This document shows positions 44,774 to 54,071 of a DNA stretch of 64,000 nt, piece after piece (the stretch's first letter is position 1; every line of letters begins with the position of its first letter). Where the stretch lies: positions 1 through 64,000 of the forward strand of contig CAMPKC010000018.1 of the NCBI GenBank assembly GCA_946887045.1. Reading direction: 5' to 3'. Source of the stretch: an uncultured Sphingobacteriaceae bacterium. Lineage in GTDB: Bacteria; Bacteroidota; Bacteroidia; Sphingobacteriales; Sphingobacteriaceae. The position numbers were made by a program, and so were the translations under genes. The notes beneath the pieces were generated by a model. The model was given only the letters and a program-made list of their open reading frames with translations. It did not search any database and was not told the origin of the DNA.

Positions 44774-46198
44774 ATGCATACTTTACATACTTCGTTTAAA
44801 AAGTTACTTGCAGATACAACTACTCCAGTGAGTATTTATCTGCGAATGCGGGATGTTTTTCCGAATAGCATCCTTCTGGAAAGCTCGGATTATCATAGCC
44901 GTGAAAATAGCATGAGCTATGTCTGCTGCGATCCGATAGCAGGTATCAGTCTTAATGAAAATGTTTTATCTACTTATTTCCCAAATGGAAAAAGGGAGAC
45001 TATACTAGCCGAAAATGTAGATTTGCTGGAGGAAGTAACTAAATTCAGAAGCAGTTTTACATCTACCGAAGAAACCACATTTAAGTTCATTTCAAACGGA
45101 TTGTTTGGGTATTTCACCTTTGAAAGCATTGAGCATTATGAAGATATAAAATTGCAGACAGATCGCTCCGGTCCGCGAAACATTCCTTTATTGCAGTACC
45201 ACGTTTATCGTTATGTTATTGCTATAGATCATTTTAAAAATGAGTTGTACCTTTTTGAGCACCGGGCAGATGCTAAGGAAGAATCGGGGATAGAACGAAT
45301 TCAATATTTGATTCAGAATAAGGATTTTCCTGAGTATCGGTTTGAGGCCTCGGGCGATGAGAGTTCTAATTTTACTGATGAAGCTTTTATAAAGGTTATT
45401 GAAGATTTAAAAAAGCACATCTATCGCGGCGACGTTTTCCAGATAGTGCCTTCAAGAGCTTTCTCACAATCGTTCCAGGGCGACGAGTTCAACGTTTATA
45501 GGGCCTTGCGATCTATCAACCCATCCCCTTATCTGTTTTACTTTGATTATGGTGATTTTAAGCTATTTGGCTCCTCTCCCGAAGCTCAGCTGACTATCAA
45601 AAATAACGAGGCCACAATCTATCCTATTGCCGGGACATTTAGACGTACCGGAAATGATTTGCTTGATGCCGAATTAGCTGAAAAATTGGAAAACGACCCT
45701 AAAGAAAGCGCTGAACATGTAATGCTGGTAGACTTAGCCAGGAATGATCTGAGCAGGCACTGCAAAAATGTGGAGGTGAAGGCATTTAAAGAAGTTCAAT
45801 ACTATTCACATATCATCCACCTTGTATCTAAGGTCACCGGAAAATTAAAAGAAGGCACTGATCCTTTTTACGTGGTTGGCGATACATTTCCGGCAGGAAC
45901 ATTGAGCGGTGCACCAAAATATATGGCAATGACTTTAATTGACCGCTTTGAAAACGGTCCGCGTGGTTTTTACAGTGGCGCCATTGGCTTTATGGGCTTT
46001 AACGGCGACTTTAATCACGCCATAATGATTCGATCATTTATGAGCCGGAATAATGTTTTACATTATCAGGCAGGCGCGGGAATTGTTGCCGATTCGAATC
46101 CGCAAAGCGAATTGGCCGAGGTAAATAATAAAATTATGGCTTTGCGTATGGCTATAAAACTGGCAGAAACAATAGTACCAACTTTTGAAAAGGCTTAA
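44774..46198 (+). CDS. trpE: Anthranilate synthase component I
   Basis: The 474-residue subunit makes anthranilate from chorismate, the first committed step to tryptophan. An N-terminal allosteric domain (about 1-180) with LLESSDYHS in the Trp feedback site precedes the chorismate-binding domain: HIYRGDVFQIVPSRAFS, YPIAGTFRRTG, DLARNDLSRHC and GAGIVADSNPQSE. It ends 1 nt before trpG. Expression is set by the upstream attenuator. Confidence 0.97.
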   Translation: MHTLHTSFKKLLADTTTPVSIYLRMRDVFPNSILLESSDYHSRENSMSYVCCDPIAGISLNENVLSTYFPNGKRETILAENVDLLEEVTKFRSSFTSTEETTFKFISNGLFGYFTFESIEHYEDIKLQTDRSGPRNIPLLQYHVYRYVIAIDHFKNELYLFEHRADAKEESGIERIQYLIQNKDFPEYRFEASGDESSNFTDEAFIKVIEDLKKHIYRGDVFQIVPSRAFSQSFQGDEFNVYRALRSINPSPYLFYFDYGDFKLFGSSPEAQLTIKNNEATIYPIAGTFRRTGNDLLDAELAEKLENDPKESAEHVMLVDLARNDLSRHCKNVEVKAFKEVQYYSHIIHLVSKVTGKLKEGTDPFYVVGDTFPAGTLSGAPKYMAMTLIDRFENGPRGFYSGAIGFMGFNGDFNHAIMIRSFMSRNNVLHYQAGAGIVADSNPQSELAEVNNKIMALRMAIKLAETIVPTFEKA

Positions 46199-46199
46199 A

Positions 46200-46775
46200 A
46201 TGAAGATATTAGTAATAGATAATTACGATTCCTTTACCTTTAATCTGGTTCATTTATTAAATGAGTGCGGATATGAACCTACGGTTTGGAGAAATGATAA
46301 ATTTGAATTGGGGGATATAGAATCGTTCGATAAGATTTTATTGTCACCCGGTCCGGGAATACCATCTGAGGCGGGTTTGTTATTAGACGTAATAAAAACG
46401 TATTCACCCACCAAGAGTATTTTAGGTGTGTGTTTGGGCGTGCAGGCTATTGCCGAAGTGTTTGGCGGAAGTTTATACAACCTTTCATATCCCGTGCACG
46501 GCAGGGCGACAGCTATGCAGGTTTTAGATGAGGATGAAATTTTATTTGATGAGTTGCCAAGAACATTTAATGTGGGCAGATATCACTCCTGGGCGGTAAG
46601 TCGTGAAGGGCTGCCGGAGGATCTGATTATAACAGCTAAAGATACAGAAGGAGTTATCATGGGGTTGCGCCATAGAAAGTATGATGTGCGCGGAGTGCAG
46701 TTCCATCCAGAATCTGTTTTAACAGAGAATGGAAAGCAAATGATAAGTAATTGGTTAAACACCCCTGCTAAATAA
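46200..46775 (+). CDS. trpG: Anthranilate synthase component II (glutamine amidotransferase)
   Basis: The protein has 191 residues from the ATG at 46200 (MKILVIDNYDSFTFNLVH). It supplies ammonia to TrpE. The class I amidotransferase triad is visible: nucleophile Cys in GVCLGVQAI, and His-Glu in VQFHPESVL. A para-aminobenzoate role (PabA) is also possible in species with one shared subunit. It is followed by trpC with no gap. Confidence 0.95.
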   Translation: MKILVIDNYDSFTFNLVHLLNECGYEPTVWRNDKFELGDIESFDKILLSPGPGIPSEAGLLLDVIKTYSPTKSILGVCLGVQAIAEVFGGSLYNLSYPVHGRATAMQVLDEDEILFDELPRTFNVGRYHSWAVSREGLPEDLIITAKDTEGVIMGLRHRKYDVRGVQFHPESVLTENGKQMISNWLNTPAK

Positions 46776-47597
46776 ATGAACATGACAGCAAACACAGGGA
46801 GTACGATCCTTGATAAAATTGTTAAGCATAAATTAAAGGAGATTGCCGACGCCCGGTCACGGGTTTCGATTAGTCGCTTAGAGGAGGATGAGTTGTTTCA
46901 CCGCGAATGTTATTCTATGAAGGAATTCATGCTGTCGCCAAAAAGAACAGGTATCATTGCCGAATTTAAAAGGGCTTCTCCTTCAAAGGGAATTATCAAT
47001 AATAAAGTTAGTGCCGCAACAGTAACAAAGGCTTATGCAGACGCGGGAGCATCAGCGTTGTCGGTTTTAACCGATTCGCAGTTCTTTGGCGGCAGAATCA
47101 GTGACTTGCTGCAGGCTAGAGCTGCCAACACTGTGCCGGTATTGCGCAAAGAGTTTATCTTGGATGAGTATCAGATCATTGAGGCTAAAGCAATTGGCGC
47201 GGATATTATATTGTTAATCGCGGCTATTTTAGATCCAAAAACTATTGAAACGTTTGCTCGTTTGGCAAAGAATTTGGGAATGAGTGTTTTGCTGGAAGTC
47301 CATAATCAGCAAGAGCTGGAACGAAGTCTTTGCGATGATTTGGACGCCGTTGGTGTAAACAATAGAAATCTGGCGGATTTTTCTGTTTCCCTACAGCATT
47401 CCTATGATTTGGTGAATCAGATTCCTGATCAGTTTCTTAAGATTTCTGAAAGCGGGATCAGCAATCCAAACACAATTCACGAATTAAAAAAAGCTGGATT
47501 TAATGGCTTTTTAATCGGTGAGAACTTTATGAAGGAGGAGGATCCTGGTAAGGCAATGAAGGATTTTGTTGCACAGCTAAAAAATCTTCAACAATAA
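46776..47597 (+). CDS. trpC: Indole-3-glycerol-phosphate synthase
   Basis: The 273-residue TIM-barrel enzyme closes the indole ring. It shows IIAEFKRASPSKG, SVLTDSQFFGG, PVLRKEFILDEYQI and the C-terminal ISESGISNP and FLIGENFM. It is not fused to TrpF. trpD, which should act between TrpEG and TrpC, is not in this operon. Confidence 0.96.
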   Translation: MNMTANTGSTILDKIVKHKLKEIADARSRVSISRLEEDELFHRECYSMKEFMLSPKRTGIIAEFKRASPSKGIINNKVSAATVTKAYADAGASALSVLTDSQFFGGRISDLLQARAANTVPVLRKEFILDEYQIIEAKAIGADIILLIAAILDPKTIETFARLAKNLGMSVLLEVHNQQELERSLCDDLDAVGVNNRNLADFSVSLQHSYDLVNQIPDQFLKISESGISNPNTIHELKKAGFNGFLIGENFMKEEDPGKAMKDFVAQLKNLQQ

Positions 47598-47667
47598 AGT
47601 AAATCACTATTATTATTTTGTTGTTAGTTATAAGATCCCGCTAGGGGATAAACAAAAAAATTAAAGA

Positions 47668-48870
47668 ATGGGTAAGCAGAAATTCTTCGATACAGCTATT
47701 AAGCCGGAGCGTGCAGTTTTAGTGGGTATTATAACTCCGAATGAAACGGAAGAAAAAGAGCGGGAGTATTTGGAGGAGCTGGAATTTCTGGTAGAAACAG
47801 CGGGCGGAATTACCGAAAAGACCTTCACCCAAAAAATGCAGCGTGCCGACAGAGCAACTTTTGTAGGGACCGGAAAACTCGAAGAAATTGCGGCATATGT
47901 AAAGTCTGAAGAGATTGACATTGTGGTTTTTGATGACGAACTCAGCCCTTCTCAGCTTCGAAATATCGAACGTGAATTGCAGGTTAAAATACTTGATCGC
48001 AGCAATTTAATCCTTGATATTTTTGCTTCGAGGGCACAAACATCTCAGGCAAGAACGCAGGTAGAATTAGCGCAGCTACAATATTTATTGCCACGGTTAA
48101 CACGTTTGTGGACTCACTTAGAGAGACAAAAAGGTGGAATCGGGATGCGTGGCCCGGGTGAAAGTCAGATCGAAACAGACAGACGGATTATTCAGGATAA
48201 GATCGCGTTATTAAAAGATCGGTTAAAAATAATCGACAGGCAGAATGAAACGCAACGGAAAAACCGTGGTCAGTTAGTTAGGGTGGCATTAGTAGGTTAT
48301 ACTAACGTTGGTAAATCTACCATCATGAATATGCTGTCAAAGTCGGATGTGTTTGCGGAGAATAAGTTATTTGCAACTTTGGATACCACGGTTCGGAAGG
48401 TTGTAATTGAAAATCTGCCTTTTCTACTTTCCGACACGGTAGGTTTTATCCGAAAATTGCCCCACCACTTAGTCGAATGTTTTAAGTCGACCCTGGACGA
48501 AGTCAGGGAAGCCGATATTTTGATTCATGTTGTTGATATTTCGCATCCGACTTTTGAAGATCAGATAAAAACAGTTAATGAAACCTTAAAGGATTTAGGC
48601 GTAGTTGATAAAGAAATAATAACGGTTTTTAACAAGATTGATGCGTATAAGCCGGAGCACGATACTGAAACCGGTGTTAGCTTAAGCCTTGATGAATTCA
48701 AAAATAGCTGGATGGGAAAGCATAACAGTCCTGCCGTTTTTATTTCTGCAAAAAACAGAGAGAATGTGGATGAACTAAGAATTCTTTTATATTCAAAAGT
48801 TAAAAATATCCACCAGGAAAGATACCCTTACGACGCTTTGTTGTATCCTGATATAGAAGGGGAAAACTAA
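47668..48870 (+). CDS. hflX: Ribosome-associated GTPase HflX
   Basis: The 400-residue GTPase splits stalled ribosomes. An N-terminal nucleotide-binding domain (GTGKLEEIAAYV, FDDELSPSQLRNIE) and a helical linker with the GGIGMRGPGESQIE segment precede the G domain: G1 GYTNVGKST near residue 210, G3 DTVGFI and G4 NKID. A small hairpin ATCCC/GGGAT lies in the leader (about 47635-47649). rbfA follows by 18 nt. Confidence 0.96.
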   Translation: MGKQKFFDTAIKPERAVLVGIITPNETEEKEREYLEELEFLVETAGGITEKTFTQKMQRADRATFVGTGKLEEIAAYVKSEEIDIVVFDDELSPSQLRNIERELQVKILDRSNLILDIFASRAQTSQARTQVELAQLQYLLPRLTRLWTHLERQKGGIGMRGPGESQIETDRRIIQDKIALLKDRLKIIDRQNETQRKNRGQLVRVALVGYTNVGKSTIMNMLSKSDVFAENKLFATLDTTVRKVVIENLPFLLSDTVGFIRKLPHHLVECFKSTLDEVREADILIHVVDISHPTFEDQIKTVNETLKDLGVVDKEIITVFNKIDAYKPEHDTETGVSLSLDEFKNSWMGKHNSPAVFISAKNRENVDELRILLYSKVKNIHQERYPYDALLYPDIEGEN

Positions 48871-48888
48871 TTATATACTTAATTTCAT

Positions 48889-49263
48889 ATGGAATCTAAA
48901 CGTCAGCAGAAATTCGCGGGGGTAATTCAAAAAGACTTGGCAGAGATATTTCAACGGGAGGGCATGAATTTTTTGCCGAATACTTTAGTTACTATAACCA
49001 AGGTACGCATTACGCCCGACCTGGCTATTGCCCGTGTTTTTTTAAGCTTTTTCAATAGTGCTAATACCGCTCTTGCCTTAAATACAGTGAAAGCGCATGC
49101 GGGTGAGATACGCTATAAGTTAGGTGCGAAAATAAAGAATCAGGCAAGGATCGTCCCTCAGCTTGAATTTTTTCTTGATGATACCAATACCTACGTTGAA
49201 CGTATGGATAAAATATTTGATAAGATCAGTCAGGAGCCCAGGCAGCCGGATACCGAAGACTGA
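48889..49263 (+). CDS. rbfA: Ribosome-binding factor A
   Basis: The 124-residue KH-like protein helps mature the 5' end of 16S rRNA. Recognisable stretches are ESKRQQKFAGVIQKDLAEIF, VTITKVRITPDLAIARVFLS and RIVPQLEFFLDDTNTYVERM. Likely cotranscribed with hflX. Confidence 0.93.
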   Translation: MESKRQQKFAGVIQKDLAEIFQREGMNFLPNTLVTITKVRITPDLAIARVFLSFFNSANTALALNTVKAHAGEIRYKLGAKIKNQARIVPQLEFFLDDTNTYVERMDKIFDKISQEPRQPDTED

Positions 49264-49340
49264 TTTTAAAAGAACACATCTGCAAGCGGTAATTATCTAA
49301 TTATATTTAAAAATATCCGTGAGCTTTGGTATATTGAATT

Positions 49341-50009
49341 ATGGCTTTACAGATAACCTTGCTTATGTGGTTGGCGGTTTTCGGCATCGCGAAAGCCGAT
49401 CCGGTACCTACGTTTAAGGGCGGAGCAAAAAGCCTTAATAGCTTTATCTCCAGCAATCTTATTTATCCTGAATATGCTAAGCAGAATTGTCTCCAGGGAA
49501 CTATTCAAATCAGTTTTCAGCTTACAAAGAAGGGCAGAATCTTTGGTTCTAAGGTTGAAAAAGGATATGGGATTGATCTAGATGCTGAAGCATTGCGAAT
49601 AGTTCGGCTAACCTCAGGCCGGTGGATTGTTCCCGCGTCTTTTGATACTACACAGTCCATCGTTATTCCTATCAATTTTTCATTGAAAGAATATAAGTGC
49701 GATGAACGTGCCCCTGAAGAAATTCAAGAAGCCATCGCCGCCTATAAAGCGAGGCAGGATCTTACCCGCGCTGTGGTAAATTTCTACGATAAAAAATCAT
49801 CAGGAAGTTATTCTCCGGCTGATGAAGCTAAGGTTTTGGAGCTGAAAAGGCAACTGGGCTATGATGAACGCTTTTTTGATCGGCTATTAAAACAGGCTAA
49901 ACAAAAACTTAAGCAGGGCGATACCGAAGGTGCTTGTGAAGATTTAAATTTGATCCGGGATTTGGGAAGCAGCAAGTCCGCAGAATTGCTTTCTGAGAGA
50001 TGCGGCTAA
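49341..50009 (+). CDS. TonB C-terminal domain protein
   Basis: The 222-residue protein has a signal peptide (about 1-19, ending AKAD) and a TonB C-terminal domain (about 25-115: FKGGAKSLNSFISSNLIYPE, GTIQISFQLTKKGRIFGSKV). The second half is helical with two conserved-looking cysteines. It has no membrane anchor or proline-rich stalk, so energy transduction is uncertain. Confidence 0.82.
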   Translation: MALQITLLMWLAVFGIAKADPVPTFKGGAKSLNSFISSNLIYPEYAKQNCLQGTIQISFQLTKKGRIFGSKVEKGYGIDLDAEALRIVRLTSGRWIVPASFDTTQSIVIPINFSLKEYKCDERAPEEIQEAIAAYKARQDLTRAVVNFYDKKSSGSYSPADEAKVLELKRQLGYDERFFDRLLKQAKQKLKQGDTEGACEDLNLIRDLGSSKSAELLSERCG

Positions 50010-50021
50010 ATGTCAAATAAA

Positions 50022-50047
50022 AAAGCGGTCGATAACCTGACCGCTTT
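50022..50047 (+). terminator. Hairpin after the TonB-domain gene
   Basis: AAAGCGGTC pairs with GACCGCTTT around an 8-nt loop. The T-run is only three bases, so efficiency is uncertain. Confidence 0.65.
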
Positions 50048-50140
50048 AATCAATACTAATTTAATCTAGAACCCTAACCCTTTAAAAACTTATAGTAGGA
50101 CTGTTCTGCCAGTCGAAGGTTTAATGTAAAATGTTTTTTG

Positions 50141-50779
50141 GTGATTTTTAAACTTGAAAAGAACGTATTGCTGTTTCCACGTCCTGAACTTGCAGACGAG
50201 GACGGCCTTTTGGCTGTAGGAGGCGACTTATCGACAGCCCGTTTAAATCTTGCATACAGCTTAGGAATATTTCCCTGGTACTCAGAAGAAACCCCCATCC
50301 TATGGTATTCGCCACACGAGCGATTTGTGCTTTTCCCGGAAAAGGTAAAAGTTTCAAAAAGCATGCGGAAATTTCTTAAATCAGAAGTGTATACTGTTAC
50401 AGAAAATCAGGCATTTGAACAGGTGATAAAATCCTGTGCTTCGGTTGAACGAAAGGATCAGGACGGTACATGGATTGTTTCTGAAATGCAGGAAGCCTAT
50501 CTGAATTTGCATAGAGAAGGGGTGGCGCATTCAATTGAAGTTTGGCGGGATAAAGAATTAGTAGGTGGGTTGTATGGGGTTAAAACCGGAAATGTGTTCT
50601 GTGGGGAAAGTATGTTCAGCACAGCGGCGAATGCTTCGAAAACCGCATTGATCTGGCTTTGTAAGCATAAACATTACTCCTTGATAGACTGCCAGTTTCA
50701 CACAGAACATCTTGAAAGTATGGGAGCAGAATATATATCGAGAGAGGAATATATGAGAGTATTAGCAGAATCTTGTTAG
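50141..50779 (+). CDS. aat: Leucyl/phenylalanyl-tRNA--protein transferase
   Basis: The 212-residue enzyme adds Leu or Phe to N-terminal Arg/Lys for N-end-rule degradation. Core motifs: DEDGLLAVGGDLS, LGIFPWYSEETPILWYSP, GGLYGVKTGNVFCGESMFS and LIDCQFHTEHLESMGAE. A GTG at 50141 gives the expected MIFKLE start; the TTG directly before it is an alternative. It is convergent with the SNF2 helicase gene. Confidence 0.95.
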   Translation: MIFKLEKNVLLFPRPELADEDGLLAVGGDLSTARLNLAYSLGIFPWYSEETPILWYSPHERFVLFPEKVKVSKSMRKFLKSEVYTVTENQAFEQVIKSCASVERKDQDGTWIVSEMQEAYLNLHREGVAHSIEVWRDKELVGGLYGVKTGNVFCGESMFSTAANASKTALIWLCKHKHYSLIDCQFHTEHLESMGAEYISREEYMRVLAESC

Positions 50780-50796
50780 CAGTTTTCTGCCACAGT

Positions 50797-53685
50797 CTAG
50801 TTCAAAATCTCCCGAATATCTTCTGCGCTTAAAGATTTTACAAAACTTTCTTCGGTTGTTATCAACGATTCGGCGACGGATCGCTTTCTGTTTTGAAGCG
50901 CAAGAATTTTCTCCTCAACAGTATCTTTTGTGATGAACTTGTAAATAAATACTTTTTTCTTTTGCCCGATTCTATGAGTTCTGTCAATTGCTTGCTGTTC
51001 GACAGCAGGATTCCACCAGGGGTCAAGCATGAACACATAATCTGCCTCAGTGAGATTTAAGCCAACACCACCCGCTTTTAAAGAAATCAGGAATAATTTA
51101 ATGTCGTTATTTTTTTGAAATTCTTCTACTACTTCACCCCGGTTTTGTGTCGAACCGTCTAGATACGCATATCGGATTTCTTCCGAGTCGAAATAGTTTC
51201 TATAGATTTCCAGCTGTTTTACAAACTGCGAGAATACCAGCACTTTATGCCCTCTGGATAAAACATTTTCCAGGGTATGAATCACGTTTTCAAACTTCCC
51301 TGAGTCGCCCTCGTAGTCCTTGTCAATCATGGATGGATGATTGGCTATCTGGCGAAGTTTTGTTAAACCCTGCAGCACCTGAATTTGAGATTTTGCAAAT
51401 GTTCCGTCTTCTAAGGCCCGCAGCATGTCGTTTCGGTACTCCGACTTTATATCTTCGTAATATTTCGCCTGCTCTTCGCCCATTTGGCAGTAGAAAAGCT
51501 GTATGGTTTTTTCCGGAAGCTCTTTTGCTACCTGATCCTTTGTACGCCTTAAAACAAACGGTTTTATCAATGCCTGCAGCTTTCGGGCAACTTCTTCATC
51601 TCTCTTCTTTTCAATGGGAATTACAAAATCGTTTTGAAAGAAATGCTGACTTCCTAACAGGCCCGGGTTTATAAACGACATTTGAGTCCATAAATCATTC
51701 ACCGTATTTTCTACAGGTGTACCACTCAAAATCAACTTATGCTTCGAATTAAGTTGCTTTACAGCCTTGTATGCTTTGGATGCGGGGTTTTTGATGTTCT
51801 GACTTTCGTCGAGGATTACATAATTGAAGTACAGATTTTTGATCAGATCTATATCTACCCGTGTTATGCCGTATGTTGTAAACACCACATCGTACTGCAT
51901 AAACCGGCTAACATCCTTGCTCCTGAAAGTTCCGGTATGCTCTAAAATACGTAAAGACGGAGCGAATTTTTCTGCCTCTTTAACCCAATTATAGATTAAG
52001 GATGTTGGCATTATTATCAATGAGGCCGATGTTTCGGTTTTCTCTTCCTTTATTTTTTGTAAAAGTGCCAGGGTTTGAACGGTTTTACCTAAACCCATAT
52101 CATCCGCAAGGCAACCTCCAAAATTGTAATTTCGTAAAAACTGAAACCAATTGTATCCTGCTTTTTGGTATGAGCGCAGCTTACCTTTAAAATCTACAGG
52201 CACATCGAGATCCTCAATTTCCTGGAATTCTGTAAGTTTGTGCAGTTTCCTGTCCATCGTAATAGATGCAAGCTCGCTATTGGCGAAGTCGTTTATCAAA
52301 CCGATGTGATGCTTTTTAAGCCTTAAATTATCATCCGACTTTTCGGTAAAATGCAATAGATTCCCATATTGAGAAAACCATTTTTCAGGAATTATGGCCA
52401 CTTCGCCGGAAGGCAATGTAAATTCTCTGATTTTATTTAAGATATGGTGGCGCAAATCCATAAATGGGATTTGATAAGGGCCGAAAAATACCACTGCTTT
52501 CAAATCGAACCAGTCGTTGCCCTCTTTAAACTCTAAGTCGACTTTGCTGCTGCCAAAAAGAAAGCGTTTATTGCCATCAGGCTGCTCGATCTCAAAGCCA
52601 TTTTCCAGAAGATGTTCATGGTGTTCGTTCAGCCAGTTTATTACGCTAAACGATGTGTCCTCATCCGAAAAAATTTGCTTTACCTCCAGATTCAAAAACA
52701 AAGTACTTGCAGTTTCTAATCCTAAGCTTAGTAAATCATCAAGCTTAGATTGTTCCCAGCTTAATGATCTTTTTATGCGATGAAAGATATAATCGTCGCC
52801 AATTTTTTCCATGCGTACCGACACTTTGGTGGTGCTGCCGGCCGGAAAAACATAGTTGTCGTATCTGAAATAAAGCTGAAGCTGAGAAATCCCTCCCGGG
52901 ATAAAGATTACTTTTAAAACTGGAGTAGCATCAAACTTCTCGGTATTTATGGTAAAACCTTCAGCGTAAACGTGGTGTTTCTCAATCAGCGGACTGACAA
53001 ATTTTTCAAAATATGCTTTCTCTGATGATTTTGGAATAGAGATGAAGCGCTTATTTAAAAAGGGCTGTAGTTTTTTACCTTCAATTTCGCCATCAAAATA
53101 ATATAAAACATCCTCTAAAAGCAGCCAGGCAGGTTCATTACAAATTACCTGTGCATCTTTAAACATAAATTCGATGCGGATGCCCTGGTATTTAATAGTT
53201 GGAAAGTATCTGGTCCCTTCTTCATTTCTTCTGAAATGGAAAAGTACAGAGGCAGGCTCATCAGCCAGTTGAATTTTACGTTCAACCGGCCAACCTTCTT
53301 TACTCATTAAATAAAGAGATTTATCTTTTAGGAGTTTAAATGCTTCAACAATCCGCTTTTCAATTTTCGGTCTTATGACATCATGCAATCTCTGGTCGAA
53401 AGTTTTGCTGAAAAATTCAAATGGACGAACGGGCTTTTTGTGATATCTCCTTATAATATGTCCCTGTTCGGTTTCTTCCAAAAGCTTAATCAGCTTGATG
53501 TCTGTTTCGTCAAGTATAGACGAAAATTCTTTTGCTGTTGTTGAAAATAACCGCTGATAGGTAAGTGAAAAGTCCCCATCCTGATTTAACTGAACAATAT
53601 GCGGTTCGATTAAAAATCCAAGAAATTCGTGTTTACACAACGAATAAACAATTTTACAGGGCTTAGAGCTATCAACACGTAACAT
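50797..53685 (-). CDS. SNF2 family DEAD/DEAH-box helicase
   Basis: At 962 residues, it has an N-terminal half (about 1-480) without assigned domains and a C-terminal SNF2 ATPase. The ATPase has motif I DDMGLGKTVQ near residue 530, motif II DESQ near 630, LSGTPVENTVNDLW, and the helicase C-domain with ISLKAGGVGLNL and DRTHRIGQ. Bacterial members (RapA/HepA-like) may remodel transcription or repair complexes. No restriction or defence genes lie nearby, so it is likely a housekeeping copy. Confidence 0.93.
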   Translation of the reverse strand: MLRVDSSKPCKIVYSLCKHEFLGFLIEPHIVQLNQDGDFSLTYQRLFSTTAKEFSSILDETDIKLIKLLEETEQGHIIRRYHKKPVRPFEFFSKTFDQRLHDVIRPKIEKRIVEAFKLLKDKSLYLMSKEGWPVERKIQLADEPASVLFHFRRNEEGTRYFPTIKYQGIRIEFMFKDAQVICNEPAWLLLEDVLYYFDGEIEGKKLQPFLNKRFISIPKSSEKAYFEKFVSPLIEKHHVYAEGFTINTEKFDATPVLKVIFIPGGISQLQLYFRYDNYVFPAGSTTKVSVRMEKIGDDYIFHRIKRSLSWEQSKLDDLLSLGLETASTLFLNLEVKQIFSDEDTSFSVINWLNEHHEHLLENGFEIEQPDGNKRFLFGSSKVDLEFKEGNDWFDLKAVVFFGPYQIPFMDLRHHILNKIREFTLPSGEVAIIPEKWFSQYGNLLHFTEKSDDNLRLKKHHIGLINDFANSELASITMDRKLHKLTEFQEIEDLDVPVDFKGKLRSYQKAGYNWFQFLRNYNFGGCLADDMGLGKTVQTLALLQKIKEEKTETSASLIIMPTSLIYNWVKEAEKFAPSLRILEHTGTFRSKDVSRFMQYDVVFTTYGITRVDIDLIKNLYFNYVILDESQNIKNPASKAYKAVKQLNSKHKLILSGTPVENTVNDLWTQMSFINPGLLGSQHFFQNDFVIPIEKKRDEEVARKLQALIKPFVLRRTKDQVAKELPEKTIQLFYCQMGEEQAKYYEDIKSEYRNDMLRALEDGTFAKSQIQVLQGLTKLRQIANHPSMIDKDYEGDSGKFENVIHTLENVLSRGHKVLVFSQFVKQLEIYRNYFDSEEIRYAYLDGSTQNRGEVVEEFQKNNDIKLFLISLKAGGVGLNLTEADYVFMLDPWWNPAVEQQAIDRTHRIGQKKKVFIYKFITKDTVEEKILALQNRKRSVAESLITTEESFVKSLSAEDIREILN

Positions 53686-53822
53686 TTATAAATAGATAAA
53701 AATTTGTCTAAGCAAGCAGATAAAAAATGTTAAACATAGATAGAATTCCGCTGGAAAGCAACAGTAAAAGTACCCTATTGAAAAGATGAAATATAAAGTA
53801 CTTTCCCTAAGCAAAGTATTTC

Positions 53823-53830
53823 TACCTTTG
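53823..53830 (+). promoter_or_regulatory. Promoter -7 element of the TPP-controlled transcript (TACCTTTG)
   Basis: An exact TAnnTTTG match; the transcript would start at the 5' strand of the riboswitch P1 stem. Confidence 0.5.
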
Positions 53831-53832
53831 CG

Positions 53833-54016
53833 CTATCACAAGGGGTGCTTTTTGTGTGTATCAATCGCTATAAGCGATTACAAACACAAACAGGCTGAGA
53901 TTACACCCATCAAAGAAGCGAAAGAGGAGAAGCTGGAAAAAGATTAACGTCTTAAAAAGCCCACACCACAGTTTCAATGAGCACTTGATCCGGATAATGC
54001 CGGCGTAGGGAGGTAG
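53833..54016 (+). promoter_or_regulatory. TPP (thiamine pyrophosphate) riboswitch with enlarged P2-P4 junction
   Basis: Signature elements occur in order: GGGGTGC (53842-53848), a P3 arm with hairpin ATCGC/GCGAT, GGCTGAGA (53893-53900), TTACACCC (53901-53908), and CTTGATCCGGATAATGCCGG then GCGTAGGGA. P1 is CTATC (53833-53837) with GGTAG (54012-54016). About 75 nt separate the P2 3' strand from P4, where usually a few nt are found. Downstream, AGTTAA/TTAACT (54017-54022 with 54052-54057) could form part of the expression platform before the receptor gene. Confidence 0.9.
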
Positions 54017-54071
54017 AGTTAAGAATGCAGGAACCCCTCTTGCACGGAGTTTTAACTTATAAAAATTCAAA

